NCBI RefSeq assembly: GCF_004124325.1 | Contig: NZ_QBDT01000001.1 | Coordinates: forward strand, 5,828,001 to 5,892,000 | Source: Streptomyces sp. L2 | Lineage (GTDB): Bacteria > Actinomycetota > Actinomycetes > Streptomycetales > Streptomycetaceae | Direction of reading: 5' to 3' | Length of the DNA stretch: 64,000 nucleotides | Shown: piece by piece, positions 8,907-17,384 of the stretch | Layout: each line of letters starts with the position of its first letter | Numbering within the stretch: position 1 is the stretch's first letter | The notes under the pieces: model-generated | Told to the model about the DNA's origin: nothing | Databases searched by the model: none | Seen by the model: only the letters and a program-made list of their open reading frames with translations | Made by a program: the position numbers and the translations under genes

Positions 8907-9935
8907 ATGCCACCCTCGCCACTCTCGCCCTCCACCACGGACACCGCGTCGCGCTCCGCCCCCGACCTGTTCCACGAACCGCGTCGCGAGGACTGCCCCT
9001 GGTGCGGCGCGCGCACCCTGCGCACCCGGCTGCGCACCACCGACCCGACCGGGCACCTGCCGGGCACGTTCGCCGTCGACGAGTGCCGGGGCTGCGGGCA
9101 CGTCTTCCAGAACCCGCGGCTCGTCACGGAGGGGCTCGCCCTGCCCCACGGCGACTTCTACGCGGGCCACCTGGAGGACTTCGCGGCCCGCGTGCTGTCC
9201 GCCCGCGCGGTACGGCGCCGGCACCGGGCCACCGCCCACAAGCTGTCCGAGCTGCCCGAGCCGGAGAGCTGGCTCGACGTGGGCACCGGGTACGGCCACT
9301 TCCCCGAGGCGGCGAGGGAGTTCTTCGGCTACACCTCGTTCGACGGGCTCGATCCCTCGCCGCGCGTCCTGGAGGCCCGCGCGGCCGGGCGGGTGGAGGA
9401 GGCGCACGTGGGGCGGCTGGCCGGGCCGGGCATGACGACGCGGTTGCGGGGCCGCTACGACGTGGTGAGCATGTTCCACCACCTCCAGCACATGCCGGAC
9501 CCGCGCGCGGAACTGCGAGCGGCGCTGGCCGTGCTGCGGCCCGGGGGGCATCTCGTCGTCGAAGTGCCGGATCCCCGCAGCGGGTTCGCCGCGCTGCTCG
9601 GCCGGCGGTGGCTGCCGTACGGGCAGCCGCGCCACCTCCATCTGGTGCCGGTGGCCAACCTGTGCGCGGAGTTGGAGTGCCGGGGGTGCAGGGTCCTGGT
9701 CGTCGACCGGGCCGCTCCCCACGTCCCCTACGATCTCTCGGCGGCCGTCAGCCTCGCTGTGGCCGGCGCGCCCCTCGCCGTTCGGGCGGCGGCGGCACCC
9801 TTCGCCACGGCAGCCTCCGTCCTCGACCTGGCGGTCTCTCCCCTGGCCCGCCACACCCCCCTCTCCAACGCGTACCGGGTCGTGGCCCGCAAGGAGCCCA
9901 GACCGACGCCGAAACCACGACCCGGCGCCGCCTGA
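8907..9935 (+). CDS. class I SAM-dependent methyltransferase with N-terminal zinc-ribbon
   Basis: A zinc-ribbon-like pair, CPWCGARTLR and CRGCGHVF, sits around residues 30-70. It is followed by a class I methyltransferase core with motif I WLDVGTGYGHF and the later YDVVSMFHHLQHMPDP and LRPGGHLVVEVPDP. This layout matches methyltransferases that act on sugars or secondary metabolites, but the substrate here is unknown. The start is the ATG at 8907 because GGGAG lies seven bases upstream; two earlier in-frame ATGs lack a good site. The gene is divergent from cobT. A three-copy repeat array begins two bases after the stop codon. Confidence 0.85.
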   Translation: MPPSPLSPSTTDTASRSAPDLFHEPRREDCPWCGARTLRTRLRTTDPTGHLPGTFAVDECRGCGHVFQNPRLVTEGLALPHGDFYAGHLEDFAARVLSARAVRRRHRATAHKLSELPEPESWLDVGTGYGHFPEAAREFFGYTSFDGLDPSPRVLEARAAGRVEEAHVGRLAGPGMTTRLRGRYDVVSMFHHLQHMPDPRAELRAALAVLRPGGHLVVEVPDPRSGFAALLGRRWLPYGQPRHLHLVPVANLCAELECRGCRVLVVDRAAPHVPYDLSAAVSLAVAGAPLAVRAAAAPFATAASVLDLAVSPLARHTPLSNAYRVVARKEPRPTPKPRPGAA

Positions 9936-9937
9936 CC

Positions 9938-10209
9938 GCGCAGTTCCCCGCGCCCCTTGCGGGGCTCTGCCCTGCCTGCGCCGTGTTCGGCCGCGGGCTT
10001 GTCGTGCTTGCTTGCGCAGTTCCCCGCGCCCCTTGCGGGGTCCTGCCCTGCCTGCGCCGTGTTCGGCCGCGGGCTTGTCGTGCTTGCTCGCGCCGTTCCC
10101 CGCGCCCCTGAAGGGGCGCTGCCCTGCCTGCGCCGTCCCCGCCTGCGGGCGCGCCGTGGCTGGTCGCGCCCGCGCGGCGGAGCCGCATATCGGCACAGCC
10201 CCGCGCCCC
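9938..10209 (-). repeat. tandem array of intergenic repeats: one type B then three type A (76-bp period)
   Basis: Three units begin at 9938, 10014 and 10090, each 76 bp apart. Each carries the reverse complement of the type A core (GCGCAGTTCCCCGCGCCCC) plus a shared spacer with CTGCCCTGCCTGCGCCG. A reverse-complement type B copy occupies about 10150-10209. Read on the minus strand the order is B-A-A-A. The array fills the gap between two convergent genes and starts two bases after the methyltransferase stop. Confidence 0.9.
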
Positions 10210-10210
10210 T

Positions 10211-10300
10211 AGCTGCGGGCATGCGTGCCTCCCCCAGTGCCTTAAGGGCCTGGGGGGACCCCCAGGGCGGCACGGGTGGGCGGTGGGGGAGGCACCCGGC
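10211..10300. repeat. dispersed intergenic repeat, type C
   Basis: The motif GCGGGCATGCGTGCC, then GGGCGGCACGGGTGGGC, recurs in altered form at about 15997-16050 and 55440-55485. It always lies next to a type A or B copy. A hairpin-like stretch (CCCCCAG...CTGGGGGG) sits inside this copy. Nothing else was recognised up to 10352. Confidence 0.6.
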
Positions 10301-10352
10301 GAGCGCCGGGGAGTGTGATCTGCCCCCGGCCGGCCGTAGCAAAGGGTGCTGT

Positions 10353-11555
10353 TCAGCCCCGCAGGACCATCGCCTGGCCGGCCACCACCAGGAGGACCTC
10401 CTCGCACTCGGCGGCGAACGACGCGTTCAGGCGGCCCAGTTCGTCGCGGTAGCGGCGCCCGGAGGCCGTCGCCGGGACGATCCCGGACCCGACCTCGTTG
10501 GACACGGCCACCACCGTCCGCCGAGCGGACCGCACCGCCGCCGCCAGCTCGGCCACCCGCTCGCGCAGCGCCTTCTCCCCGCCGCCCGCCCACTCCGCGT
10601 CGTCCCACGCCCCCACCGCGTCCATCGCGTCCGTCAGCCACAGCGACAGGCAGTCGATCAGCACCGGCGGCCCCTCCTCGGCCAGCAGCGGCACCAGGTC
10701 CGTCGTCTCCGCCGTACGCCACGACCCCGGCCGCCGCTCCCGGTGCGCGGCCACCCGCGCCGCCCACTCGCCGTCCCCGCTCCGCGTGCCCCCGGTCGCC
10801 ACGTACAGCACCTCGGGGAAGGACTCCAGCCGCCGCTCGGCCTCCACCGACTTGCCCGAACGCGCCCCGCCCAGCACCAGGGTCCGGCGCGGCACGTCCG
10901 GTACGTCCTCGTACGCGCCCACCACCAGCGTCGTTCCGTCGGGCACCGCGCGCGCCCCCGCCGCCGCGAGCCGTCGCACCGACTCGCCGCCGGACGGCAC
11001 GTCGTGGTCGAGGTGGACGGCGACGACGTCCGTGGTCGGCCCGACCGAGCCCACCGCCCGCAGCCGGGCCAGCGCGTCCGGCCGCCCCACCACGTCCGCC
11101 AGGACCATCTGGTACGTCTCCGCCCGCGACTCCTCCAGTCCCGCGGGAGCGCCGCCCGGCGGCAGGTACAGCAGCCGCTGCCCGTCCGGCCCGGTCACCG
11201 CGTACCCGGTGCCGCCCGCGTCCATCGCCACCGCCCGCACCCGATGCCCCGTCAGCAGCGCCAACTCCCGGCCGTCCGGGACCCGGCCGGGCTGTGGCAG
11301 CCCGGCCGGCACCTCCACCGCCGGGCCGTCGTGCGGGTGCGACAGCAGCACCTGCCGAACCCCGCCCAGCGAATGACCGGCGCGGGCGGCCGCGAACGCC
11401 ACGCCCGGCGTCAGGTCGAGCAGCAGCGCCCCGTCCACCAGGACGGCGGTGGCCGCCCGCGCGGCCGGCCCGAGCGCGGTCGCGCAGACGGCACAGGGAC
11501 AGTCGGGGCGGGGCAGTCCCGCGGGGGCACCGGTGCCGAGCAGAGTCAGTTCCAC
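10353..11555 (-). CDS. cobU: adenosylcobinamide kinase / guanylyltransferase fused to N-terminal metallo-beta-lactamase-like domain
   Basis: The C-terminal ~175 residues are CobU, which phosphorylates adenosylcobinamide and then transfers GMP to it. The P-loop GGARSGKS is at residues 229-236, followed by YVATGG, IDCLSLWLTD and VSNEVGSGIVP. Residues 1-220 resemble a PhnP-type metallo-beta-lactamase fold: TLLGTGAPAGLPRPDCPCAVC at the start with cysteines at 19, 21 and 24. The usual HxHxDH motif is reduced to HPHDG near residue 73, so metal catalysis may be lost. The GTG at 11555 is chosen; upstream sequence in frame is not family-like. The CobU part acts in the same pathway as CobS and CobT nearby. 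Confidence 0.92.
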   Translation of the reverse strand: MELTLLGTGAPAGLPRPDCPCAVCATALGPAARAATAVLVDGALLLDLTPGVAFAAARAGHSLGGVRQVLLSHPHDGPAVEVPAGLPQPGRVPDGRELALLTGHRVRAVAMDAGGTGYAVTGPDGQRLLYLPPGGAPAGLEESRAETYQMVLADVVGRPDALARLRAVGSVGPTTDVVAVHLDHDVPSGGESVRRLAAAGARAVPDGTTLVVGAYEDVPDVPRRTLVLGGARSGKSVEAERRLESFPEVLYVATGGTRSGDGEWAARVAAHRERRPGSWRTAETTDLVPLLAEEGPPVLIDCLSLWLTDAMDAVGAWDDAEWAGGGEKALRERVAELAAAVRSARRTVVAVSNEVGSGIVPATASGRRYRDELGRLNASFAAECEEVLLVVAGQAMVLRG

Positions 11556-11632
11556 GCCCCGATTTTCACCCGTCCTCGCAGGTCTTGCGCATCCGGCTAG
11601 GCTGGTCGGCAGTTGGATCAAAGGAGGCCCAG

Positions 11633-11854
11633 ATGGCGGCATGGACGTGGCGGTTCGAGAAGGCCGACGGGACGGAGGTCCAGCCCGCGGTGCAGCCCGA
11701 GGAGTTCACCACGCAGGGGGACGCCGAGTCCTGGATCGGTGAGCACTGGAAGGAGCTGCGGGACGGCGGCGCGGACCAGGTGCGGCTCTTCGAGGAGACC
11801 AGCGAGATCTACGGCCCGATGAGCCTGCACGCCGACGCCGAGGACGCCTCGTAA
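11633..11854 (+). CDS. small conserved acidic protein, function unknown
   Basis: This is a 73-residue protein, MAAWTWRFEKADGTEV at its start, rich in Trp, Glu and Asp, with no cysteine, signal peptide or membrane segment. AAGGAGG lies six bases before the ATG, a strong site, and third codon positions are nearly all G or C, so it is very likely translated. Its shape suggests a small soluble fold. I do not recognise a function. It lies divergent from cobU and convergent to the protease gene. Confidence 0.8.
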   Translation: MAAWTWRFEKADGTEVQPAVQPEEFTTQGDAESWIGEHWKELRDGGADQVRLFEETSEIYGPMSLHADAEDAS

Positions 11855-11911
11855 CACGTCCGGGCCTGGGTGAGCGGTGAGCGGCCCTCGCTGCTCACCC
11901 GGCGTCAGACC

Positions 11912-12991
11912 TCACTGCTCACCCAGTGTCACCTCGACGGTCGTCGTGCGGCCGTCGCGCAGGAACGTCACCTTCGTGTGCTGGCCCGGCCTCTCCGAGG
12001 CGAGGGCCTCGGAGAGGGACGTGATGGTGGTGATCGTCTGGTCACCCAGCCTGGTGATGATGTCCCCGGCCCGCAACCCCGCCTTGTCGGCCGCCCCGCC
12101 CCGCGCGACGCTGACCACCGCGACGCCGGCCGGCTGGTAGTCGCTGTCGACGACCGTCCGCGCCGTGATGTTGAGCGCGGCCCGCCCCGAGTCGACGACC
12201 TTGCCCTTCTGGATGATCTGGTCGGCGACCGTCTTCACCATCGACGCCGGGATCGCGAACCCGATGCCCGGCGCCGCGCTGCCGCCCAGCTGGGGATCGG
12301 TCGCCGCGAGCGTCGGGATACCGATGACCTGCCCGTCCAGATTGACCAGGGCGCCACCGCTGTTGCCCGGGTTGATGGCCGCCGACGTCTGCACCATGTT
12401 CGCGATCGTGGCGCCCGTTCCGCCGCCGCTGCTGCCCTCGCTGACGGTCCGTCCGGTCGCCGAGACGATGCCCTGCGTCACGCTGGACGACAGCCCGAGC
12501 GGCGAACCCATCGCCAGCACGATCTGCCCGACCGCGACCTTGTCGGTGTTCCCGAAGGACGCCGCCTTCAGCCCGTCCGGCACCTTGTCCAGCTTGATCA
12601 CCGCGAGGTCCTGCTCCGGGTAGGAGTACACCAGGGACGCGGTGAGCGTGGTCTCGCTGTTCGCCGTGGTCACCTTGAACTTCTTCTCCGAGCCGACCAC
12701 GTGCGCGTTGGTGACGATGTGCCCCTTGTCGTCGTACACCACCCCGGAGCCGAGGTCCTGGCTCGCCTGGATCTGCACGACCGACGGCAGGACCTCCTTG
12801 ATCACTTTCTCGTACTGGCTCTGCAGGTCGCTCGCGTCCAGCGGCGCGGCCGCCGCCCGGGTGGCCGTGACGTCGTCCCGCGACGCGGGCGCGGGACCGG
12901 ACCGCGAGCAGCCGGAGAGGAGGGCCACGGAGCACAGGAGCGCGGTGATCCAGGCGGCCCTCGGAAGAGCACGGGCAGGGGAAGCGTCCAT
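11912..12991 (-). CDS. HtrA/DegP-type serine protease, lipoprotein, with one PDZ domain
   Basis: This is an S1C trypsin-like protease probably tethered outside the membrane. The N-terminus has a hydrophobic segment ending in a lipobox (LLSGC, Cys at about residue 28). The catalytic triad is visible as VTNAHVVG (His), EQDLAVIKLD (Asp) and NPGNSGGALVN (Ser). A C-terminal PDZ domain includes KAGLRAGDIITRLGD. The length of 359 fits the family. A role in envelope protein quality control is inferred from family. The upstream sequence lacks a clear Shine-Dalgarno motif, so the ATG at 12991 is favoured mainly because the signal sequence starts there. Confidence 0.92.
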   Translation of the reverse strand: MDASPARALPRAAWITALLCSVALLSGCSRSGPAPASRDDVTATRAAAAPLDASDLQSQYEKVIKEVLPSVVQIQASQDLGSGVVYDDKGHIVTNAHVVGSEKKFKVTTANSETTLTASLVYSYPEQDLAVIKLDKVPDGLKAASFGNTDKVAVGQIVLAMGSPLGLSSSVTQGIVSATGRTVSEGSSGGGTGATIANMVQTSAAINPGNSGGALVNLDGQVIGIPTLAATDPQLGGSAAPGIGFAIPASMVKTVADQIIQKGKVVDSGRAALNITARTVVDSDYQPAGVAVVSVARGGAADKAGLRAGDIITRLGDQTITTITSLSEALASERPGQHTKVTFLRDGRTTTVEVTLGEQ

Positions 12992-13064
12992 GCCCCGAGT
13001 CTCGCCGCGGGCTGGTCGGACGGCTCTCCGGCTTCACCCGAACGGGGACCGCCGAGGCCCGGTG

Positions 13065-13859
13065 TCAGCCGCGCACTCCGCAGAGGTGCAGCAGCGCCGC
13101 CACCCCGCGGTAGGGGTCGGTGCGGCCGGCCTTCTCCTCGGCCGCGAGCAGCGCCCGCAGCTCATGCTCGCCCGGAACCTCGGTGCCGTCCGCCGCCGTG
13201 TCCGTGAAGACCCGCACCCCGTACCAGGCGTGCAGCGGCGCGTTGATCCCGGCTAGCGTCGCGGTGAGCGTGGCCAGCCGGTCGGCGCGGACGTCGAGAC
13301 CGAGCCGGTTCCGGTACGCCGTCGTGTCGAACGCGGCCAGCGCGCCCGCCCAGTCGCCGGACAGCCCCGGCCGCATGGCCAGCGCGTCCCCGTTGCGGAC
13401 CAGCAGGGACAGCAGACCGCCCGGCGCCAGCATCCGGGCCAGCCCGGCCACCATCGCGTCGGGCTCCTCGACGTACATCAGGACGCCGTGGCACAGCACC
13501 ACGTCGAAGGCGCCCGGCAGGAAATGCACGCCGGTGTCCCGCCCGTCGCCCTGCACCAGCCGGACCCGCTCGCGGATGCCCACCGGCTCACCGGCCAGGG
13601 CCTCGCGGGCCGCCTCGATCATCGTCGGGTCCTGCTCGACCCCCGTCACCTGGTGCCCGAGCCGGGCCAGCCGCAGCGCCTGCGTGCCCTGCCCCATGCC
13701 CACGTCGAGCACCCGCAGCCGCTGCCCGACCGGGAACCGCCCGGCCAGCTGCTCGTCGAGCTGCCGGGCCACCAGCTCCTGCCGTACGACATCGCGCAGA
13801 CCGCCCAGCCTGCTCAGCCAGGAAGCGGCCGCGCCCCCGGAGAACGCCTCTGTGCTCAG
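13065..13859 (-). CDS. class I SAM-dependent methyltransferase, probable CTG start
   Basis: The core contains motif I VLDVGMGQGTQALRLA, an acidic residue after motif II (VTGVEQDPTMI), QGDGRDTG, and FDVVLCHGVLMYVEEPD. The substrate is unknown. The family-like sequence starts at STEAFSGGAAASWL, and the only plausible start just before it is a CTG at 13859. GGAGAG lies about seven bases upstream, and the CTGA overlaps the TGA stop of the preceding DUF3043 gene by four bases. That is the usual arrangement of translationally coupled genes with CTG in place of ATG or GTG. The frame remains open upstream but overlaps DUF3043 coding sequence. Confidence 0.85.
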   Translation of the reverse strand: MSTEAFSGGAAASWLSRLGGLRDVVRQELVARQLDEQLAGRFPVGQRLRVLDVGMGQGTQALRLARLGHQVTGVEQDPTMIEAAREALAGEPVGIRERVRLVQGDGRDTGVHFLPGAFDVVLCHGVLMYVEEPDAMVAGLARMLAPGGLLSLLVRNGDALAMRPGLSGDWAGALAAFDTTAYRNRLGLDVRADRLATLTATLAGINAPLHAWYGVRVFTDTAADGTEVPGEHELRALLAAEEKAGRTDPYRGVAALLHLCGVRG

Positions 13860-14452
13860 GGCCGCTCTCCGCGCTTGACCTGCGGCTTCGGCAGCCGGAG
13901 CCGGCGCATCTGGAGGGAGCGCATCAGGGCGTAGGCGACCGCGCCCCGCCGGTTCGCGTCCGGGAACCGCTCCGCCAGCCGCTTCTTCAGCCGGAAGCCG
14001 CTGACCGCCGCGTCCAGCACGATCAGCACGATCACGATCAGCCACAGCAGCAGCGCGATGCTCTGGATCGCCGGCACCCGCACCACGCTCAGCACCAGGA
14101 TGACCACGGCCAGCGGCAGGAAGAACTCCGCCACGTTGAACCGGGAGTCGACCCAGTCACGGGCGAACCTGCGGACCGGGCCCTTGTCCCGGGCGGGCAG
14201 ATACCGCTCGTCGCCGCCGGCGAGCGCCTTGCGCTGCCGGTCCATCGCCTGGCGGCGCTCCTCCCGCTGACGCTTCGCGGCGTCCTTGCGGTTCGTCGGA
14301 GTGCTGGCGACGCTGCGGCGCTGGGACTGGGCCTCACTGCGCTTGGGGGTCGGCCGGCCCTTCGGGGCCTGGGGGTCACGGGTCTGCTTGGAGTCGGTCA
14401 GCCCCGCCTTGGCGGCGGGGGCCTTCTCTTCCTTGGCGCGGCTACGGAACAC
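13856..14452 (-). CDS. DUF3043 membrane protein
   Basis: This is an actinobacterial DUF3043 protein of unknown function. A long basic, polar N-terminal part (RSRAKEEK, then KRQREERRQAMDRQRKALAG) is followed by two close membrane helices at about residues 110-155. The basic tail has RRLRLPKPQVKRGERP. The GTG at 14452 (VFRSRAKEEK) gives 198 residues and matches the family start as I recall it. A TACCCT box lies eight bases upstream, fitting a leaderless message. An in-frame ATG ten codons earlier has no ribosome site. The stop overlaps the downstream methyltransferase start by four bases, so the two are probably co-translated. Confidence 0.85.
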   Translation of the reverse strand: MFRSRAKEEKAPAAKAGLTDSKQTRDPQAPKGRPTPKRSEAQSQRRSVASTPTNRKDAAKRQREERRQAMDRQRKALAGGDERYLPARDKGPVRRFARDWVDSRFNVAEFFLPLAVVILVLSVVRVPAIQSIALLLWLIVIVLIVLDAAVSGFRLKKRLAERFPDANRRGAVAYALMRSLQMRRLRLPKPQVKRGERP

Positions 14453-14460
14453 AAAGACCA

Positions 14461-14466
14461 AGGGTA
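14461..14466 (-). promoter_or_regulatory. putative -10 box of leaderless DUF3043 gene
   Basis: TACCCT with eight bases to the GTG at 14452. No Shine-Dalgarno sequence is present. It supports choosing this GTG over the upstream ATG. Confidence 0.4.
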
Positions 14467-14738
14467 AGGGGTGCACCGGCATGGACCACAGCCCGCCGGG
14501 GAACGATCCGGCAACACCGGACGTCTGTACAGGGACAGAGGGTGCGTCGCGGACGGTTCACCCGCACGCCGACGGGGGATCACCTACTCCCTGCGCCGGA
14601 GCGGAGCGGTCCGCAGTCGTCCTTGGGGATGAGCGCATCCGTCCCCGAACAGTGCGGTAATGGAGTCAGGGCCCGTACTGTGGGTTCTGTCGCAGGATCT
14701 GTGAGCTGGAGTCCGTCAGAAGGGGGCGCGCGAAGCCC

Positions 14739-15536
14739 ATGAGCGGTGTCATGAAGCGTATGGGGATGATCTTCCGCGCGAAGGCGAACAAGGCCCTTGA
14801 CCGGGCCGAGGACCCGCGCGAGACCCTCGATTACTCGTACCAGAAGCAGCTGGAGCTGCTGCAGAAGGTGCGCCGGGGCGTCGCCGACGTGGCGACCTCC
14901 CGCAAGCGTCTCGAACTGCAGCTCAACCAGTTGCAGCAGCAGTCCACCAAGTTGGAGGACCAGGGCCGCAAGGCGCTCGCGCTCGGCCGCGAGGACCTGG
15001 CCCGCGAGGCGCTGTCCCGGCGCGCGGCGCTCCAGCAGCAGGTGACCGACCTGGAGACGCAGCACTCCACCCTCCAGGGCGAGGAGGAGAAGCTCACCCT
15101 CGCGGCCCAGCGGCTCCAGGCCAAGGTGGACGCGTTCCGCACGAAGAAGGAGACCATCAAGGCCACCTACACCGCCGCCCAGGCGCAGACCCGGATCGGC
15201 GAGGCGTTCTCCGGCATCTCCGAGGAGATGGGCGACGTCGGGCTGGCGATCCAGCGGGCCGAGGACAAGACGCAGCAGCTGCAGGCGCGGGCCGGCGCCA
15301 TCGACGAGCTGCTCGCCTCCGGCGCGCTCGACGACCCCTCCGGCATGGCCAAGGACGACATCGCGGCCGAGCTGGACCGGCTCTCCGGTGGTACGGATGT
15401 AGAGCTGGAGCTGCAGCGCATGAAGGCGGAGCTGGCCGGCGGTTCGTCCTCGCAGCAGCAGGCGATCGAGGGCGGCACCGGGCAGGGGCAGTCCCAGCAG
15501 CAGCCGCAGGACACCCCGCGCTTCGACAAGCAGTAG
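14739..15536 (+). CDS. pspA: PspA/IM30 family phage-shock protein
   Basis: PspA-type proteins form coiled-coil oligomers that bind and protect the cytoplasmic membrane under stress. The 265-residue sequence begins MSGVMKRMGMIFRAKANKAL, an amphipathic helix typical of membrane binding. Long heptad-rich helices follow to about residue 190 (RKRLELQLNQLQQQ, REDLAREALSRRAALQQQ). The Gln/Ser/Gly-rich tail is probably disordered. A run of G residues lies upstream at a slightly long distance from the ATG. pspAA follows 33 bp downstream, the usual actinobacterial pairing. Confidence 0.93.
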   Translation: MSGVMKRMGMIFRAKANKALDRAEDPRETLDYSYQKQLELLQKVRRGVADVATSRKRLELQLNQLQQQSTKLEDQGRKALALGREDLAREALSRRAALQQQVTDLETQHSTLQGEEEKLTLAAQRLQAKVDAFRTKKETIKATYTAAQAQTRIGEAFSGISEEMGDVGLAIQRAEDKTQQLQARAGAIDELLASGALDDPSGMAKDDIAAELDRLSGGTDVELELQRMKAELAGGSSSQQQAIEGGTGQGQSQQQPQDTPRFDKQ

Positions 15537-15569
15537 TCCGGCGCCGGGACGGGAGCCGAGGAGGCCGAC

Positions 15570-15848
15570 GTGATCGTACGGATCATGGGCGAGGGCCAGG
15601 TGACGCTGGACGACGCCCACTTCCCCGAGCTGAACAAGCTGGACGACGAGTTGCTGGCGGAGGTCGAGAACGGTGACGGGGAGGGTTTCCGGCGGACGCT
15701 GGGCGCCCTCCTGGACGCGGTGCGGCGACTGGGCGAGCCGCTGCCCGACGACTCGCTGGAGCCGTCCGAGCTGATCCTTCCCTCGGCCGACGCGACTCTC
15801 TCCGAGGTCCGCGAGCTACTGAGCGACGACGGTCTCATCCCGGGCTGA
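15570..15848 (+). CDS. pspAA: PspA-associated protein PspAA
   Basis: This is a 92-residue acidic protein encoded just after pspA, matching the small PspA-associated family (PspAA). It starts at GTG 15570 as MIVRIMGEGQVTLDDAHFPELN and ends SDDGLIPG. It has no membrane segment and no cysteine. GGAGG lies six bases upstream of the GTG. Its molecular role is not well known; cooperation with PspA is inferred from gene order and family naming. Confidence 0.88.
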   Translation: MIVRIMGEGQVTLDDAHFPELNKLDDELLAEVENGDGEGFRRTLGALLDAVRRLGEPLPDDSLEPSELILPSADATLSEVRELLSDDGLIPG

Positions 15849-15924
15849 CCCCTGGGCGGCACCTCGACCCTTCGCCCTCCGGGGCGGGGGTGGCTGTCGT
15901 ACGGCGACTGCCGCCGCGTGGTGG

Positions 15925-16050
15925 CCGGTCGCGCAGTTCCCCGCGCCCCTTACGGGGCGCTGCCCCTGGCGTCGGCTTCGCAGCCGCCCCAGCCGCGGGC
16001 ATGCGTGCCGCAAGGGGCGGCACGGGTGGGCGCGGCGGCACCCTGGCAGC
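15925..16050 (-). repeat. dispersed intergenic repeats, type A plus type C
   Basis: A reverse-complement type A copy holds GCGCAGTTCC and a perfect hairpin GCGCCCC-TTAC-GGGGCGC (15943-15960). A type C copy follows (GCGGGCATGCGTGCCGC, then GGGCGGCACGGGTGGGC). They fill most of the 312-bp gap between pspAA and the sensor kinase. Confidence 0.75.
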
Positions 16051-16148
16051 GCCGGTAAGCGGACCTACCCCCGGGCGGCTTCGGCGGGCGGTGCCGAAGG
16101 AGCGCCCGTGAGTGTGCCCCACCCCGGTCGGCTGTGGCAGCGCACCCG

Positions 16149-16154
16149 TACATT
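16149..16154 (+). promoter_or_regulatory. putative -10 box of leaderless sensor-kinase gene
   Basis: TACATT with six bases (CGGGGG) to the GTG at 16161, and no Shine-Dalgarno sequence. It favours 16161 over the in-frame GTG at 16134. Confidence 0.45.
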
Positions 16155-16160
16155 CGGGGG

Positions 16161-17384
16161 GTGAGGACAATCGAACGGGCGCGGTGTGGGCTGCGGGCTC
16201 ACCCCCTCGCGCTGGACGCGGCCATCGCCGCAGGCGTCCTCGTATGCATGGTCGCCGGCTCGTTCGTCGTGCCGGGCGGCGGCGGCCGGGGCATCAGCTG
16301 GGGCGTCCGGACGCCCGCGCCCCTCAGCCTCCTCCTCATGCTCCTCGGCGCAGCCGCCCTCGTGTTCCGGCGCCGCGCCCCGAAGGCTGTCCTCGCCGTC
16401 ACCGGCGCCGTCTCCCTCGCCGAACTGGTCACCGCCGACCCCCGCGCCCCCGTGGCGATGTCCGCCGTCATCGCCCTGTTCACCGTCGCCGCCGCCACCG
16501 ACCGCACCACCACCGTGCGCGTCGGCCTGCTCACCATGATCGTGCTGACGGGCGCCGCCATGCTCGGCGGCAGCCTGCCCTGGTACGCCCAGGAGAACCT
16601 CGGCGTCCTGGCCTGGACCGGTATCGGCGCCACCGCCGGGGACGCCGTACGCAGCCGCCGCGCCGTCGTGCAGGCCATCCGCGAGCGCGCGGAACGCGCC
16701 GAACGCACCCGCGAGGAGGAGGCCCGCCGCCGCGTCGCCGAGGAGCGGCTGCGCATCGCCCGTGACCTGCACGACGTCGTCGCCCACCACATCGCCCTCG
16801 TCAACGTGCAGGCCGGAGTCGCCGCGCACGTCATGGACAGGCGCCCCGACCAGGCCAAGGAGGCCCTCGCCCACGTCCGCGAGGCCAGCCGCTCCGCACT
16901 GAACGAACTACGCGCCACCGTCGGCCTGCTCCGCCAGTCCGGCGACCCCGAGGCCCCCACCGAACCCGCCCCCGGCCTCAGCCGCCTCGACGACCTCGCC
17001 GGCACCTTCCGCAGCGCCGGCCTGCCCGTGCAGGTGGCCCGCGCCGACGACGGCACCGCCCTCCCCGCCGCCGTCGACCTGGCGGCCTACCGGATCATCC
17101 AGGAAGCCCTGACCAACGCGCAGAAACACGCGGGCCCGAACGCCAGGGCCGAGGTCAGCGTCGTACGCGTCGGACCGAACATCGAGGTCACCGTCCTCGA
17201 CGACGGACCGGGAGCGGACGGTGAACCCGGCGCGGGCGGCGGGCACGGGCTCCTCGGCATGCGCGAGCGGGTCACCGCGCTGCGCGGCACCCTGACCACC
17301 GGCCCCCGCTACGGCGGCGGCTACCGCGTCCATGCGATCCTGCCCGTCGAGACCCGCACGACGGCCCCGGGGGAGACCGCATGA
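16161..17384 (+). CDS. two-component sensor histidine kinase (HisKA_3 / NarL-partner type)
   Basis: About four to five membrane helices lie in the first 160 residues with little outside the membrane, as in intramembrane-sensing kinases. The HisKA_3 dimerisation helix contains LRIARDLHDVVAHH with the phospho-acceptor His at about residue 204. The HATPase part holds IIQEALTNAQKHA (N box) and VTVLDDGPGADG plus GHGLLGMRERV (G boxes). The signal it senses is unknown. The stop overlaps the start of the response regulator by four bases (ATGA), so they form one operon. The RND permease gene 283 bp downstream is a possible target, which is inference from position only. Confidence 0.93.
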   Translation: MRTIERARCGLRAHPLALDAAIAAGVLVCMVAGSFVVPGGGGRGISWGVRTPAPLSLLLMLLGAAALVFRRRAPKAVLAVTGAVSLAELVTADPRAPVAMSAVIALFTVAAATDRTTTVRVGLLTMIVLTGAAMLGGSLPWYAQENLGVLAWTGIGATAGDAVRSRRAVVQAIRERAERAERTREEEARRRVAEERLRIARDLHDVVAHHIALVNVQAGVAAHVMDRRPDQAKEALAHVREASRSALNELRATVGLLRQSGDPEAPTEPAPGLSRLDDLAGTFRSAGLPVQVARADDGTALPAAVDLAAYRIIQEALTNAQKHAGPNARAEVSVVRVGPNIEVTVLDDGPGADGEPGAGGGHGLLGMRERVTALRGTLTTGPRYGGGYRVHAILPVETRTTAPGETA

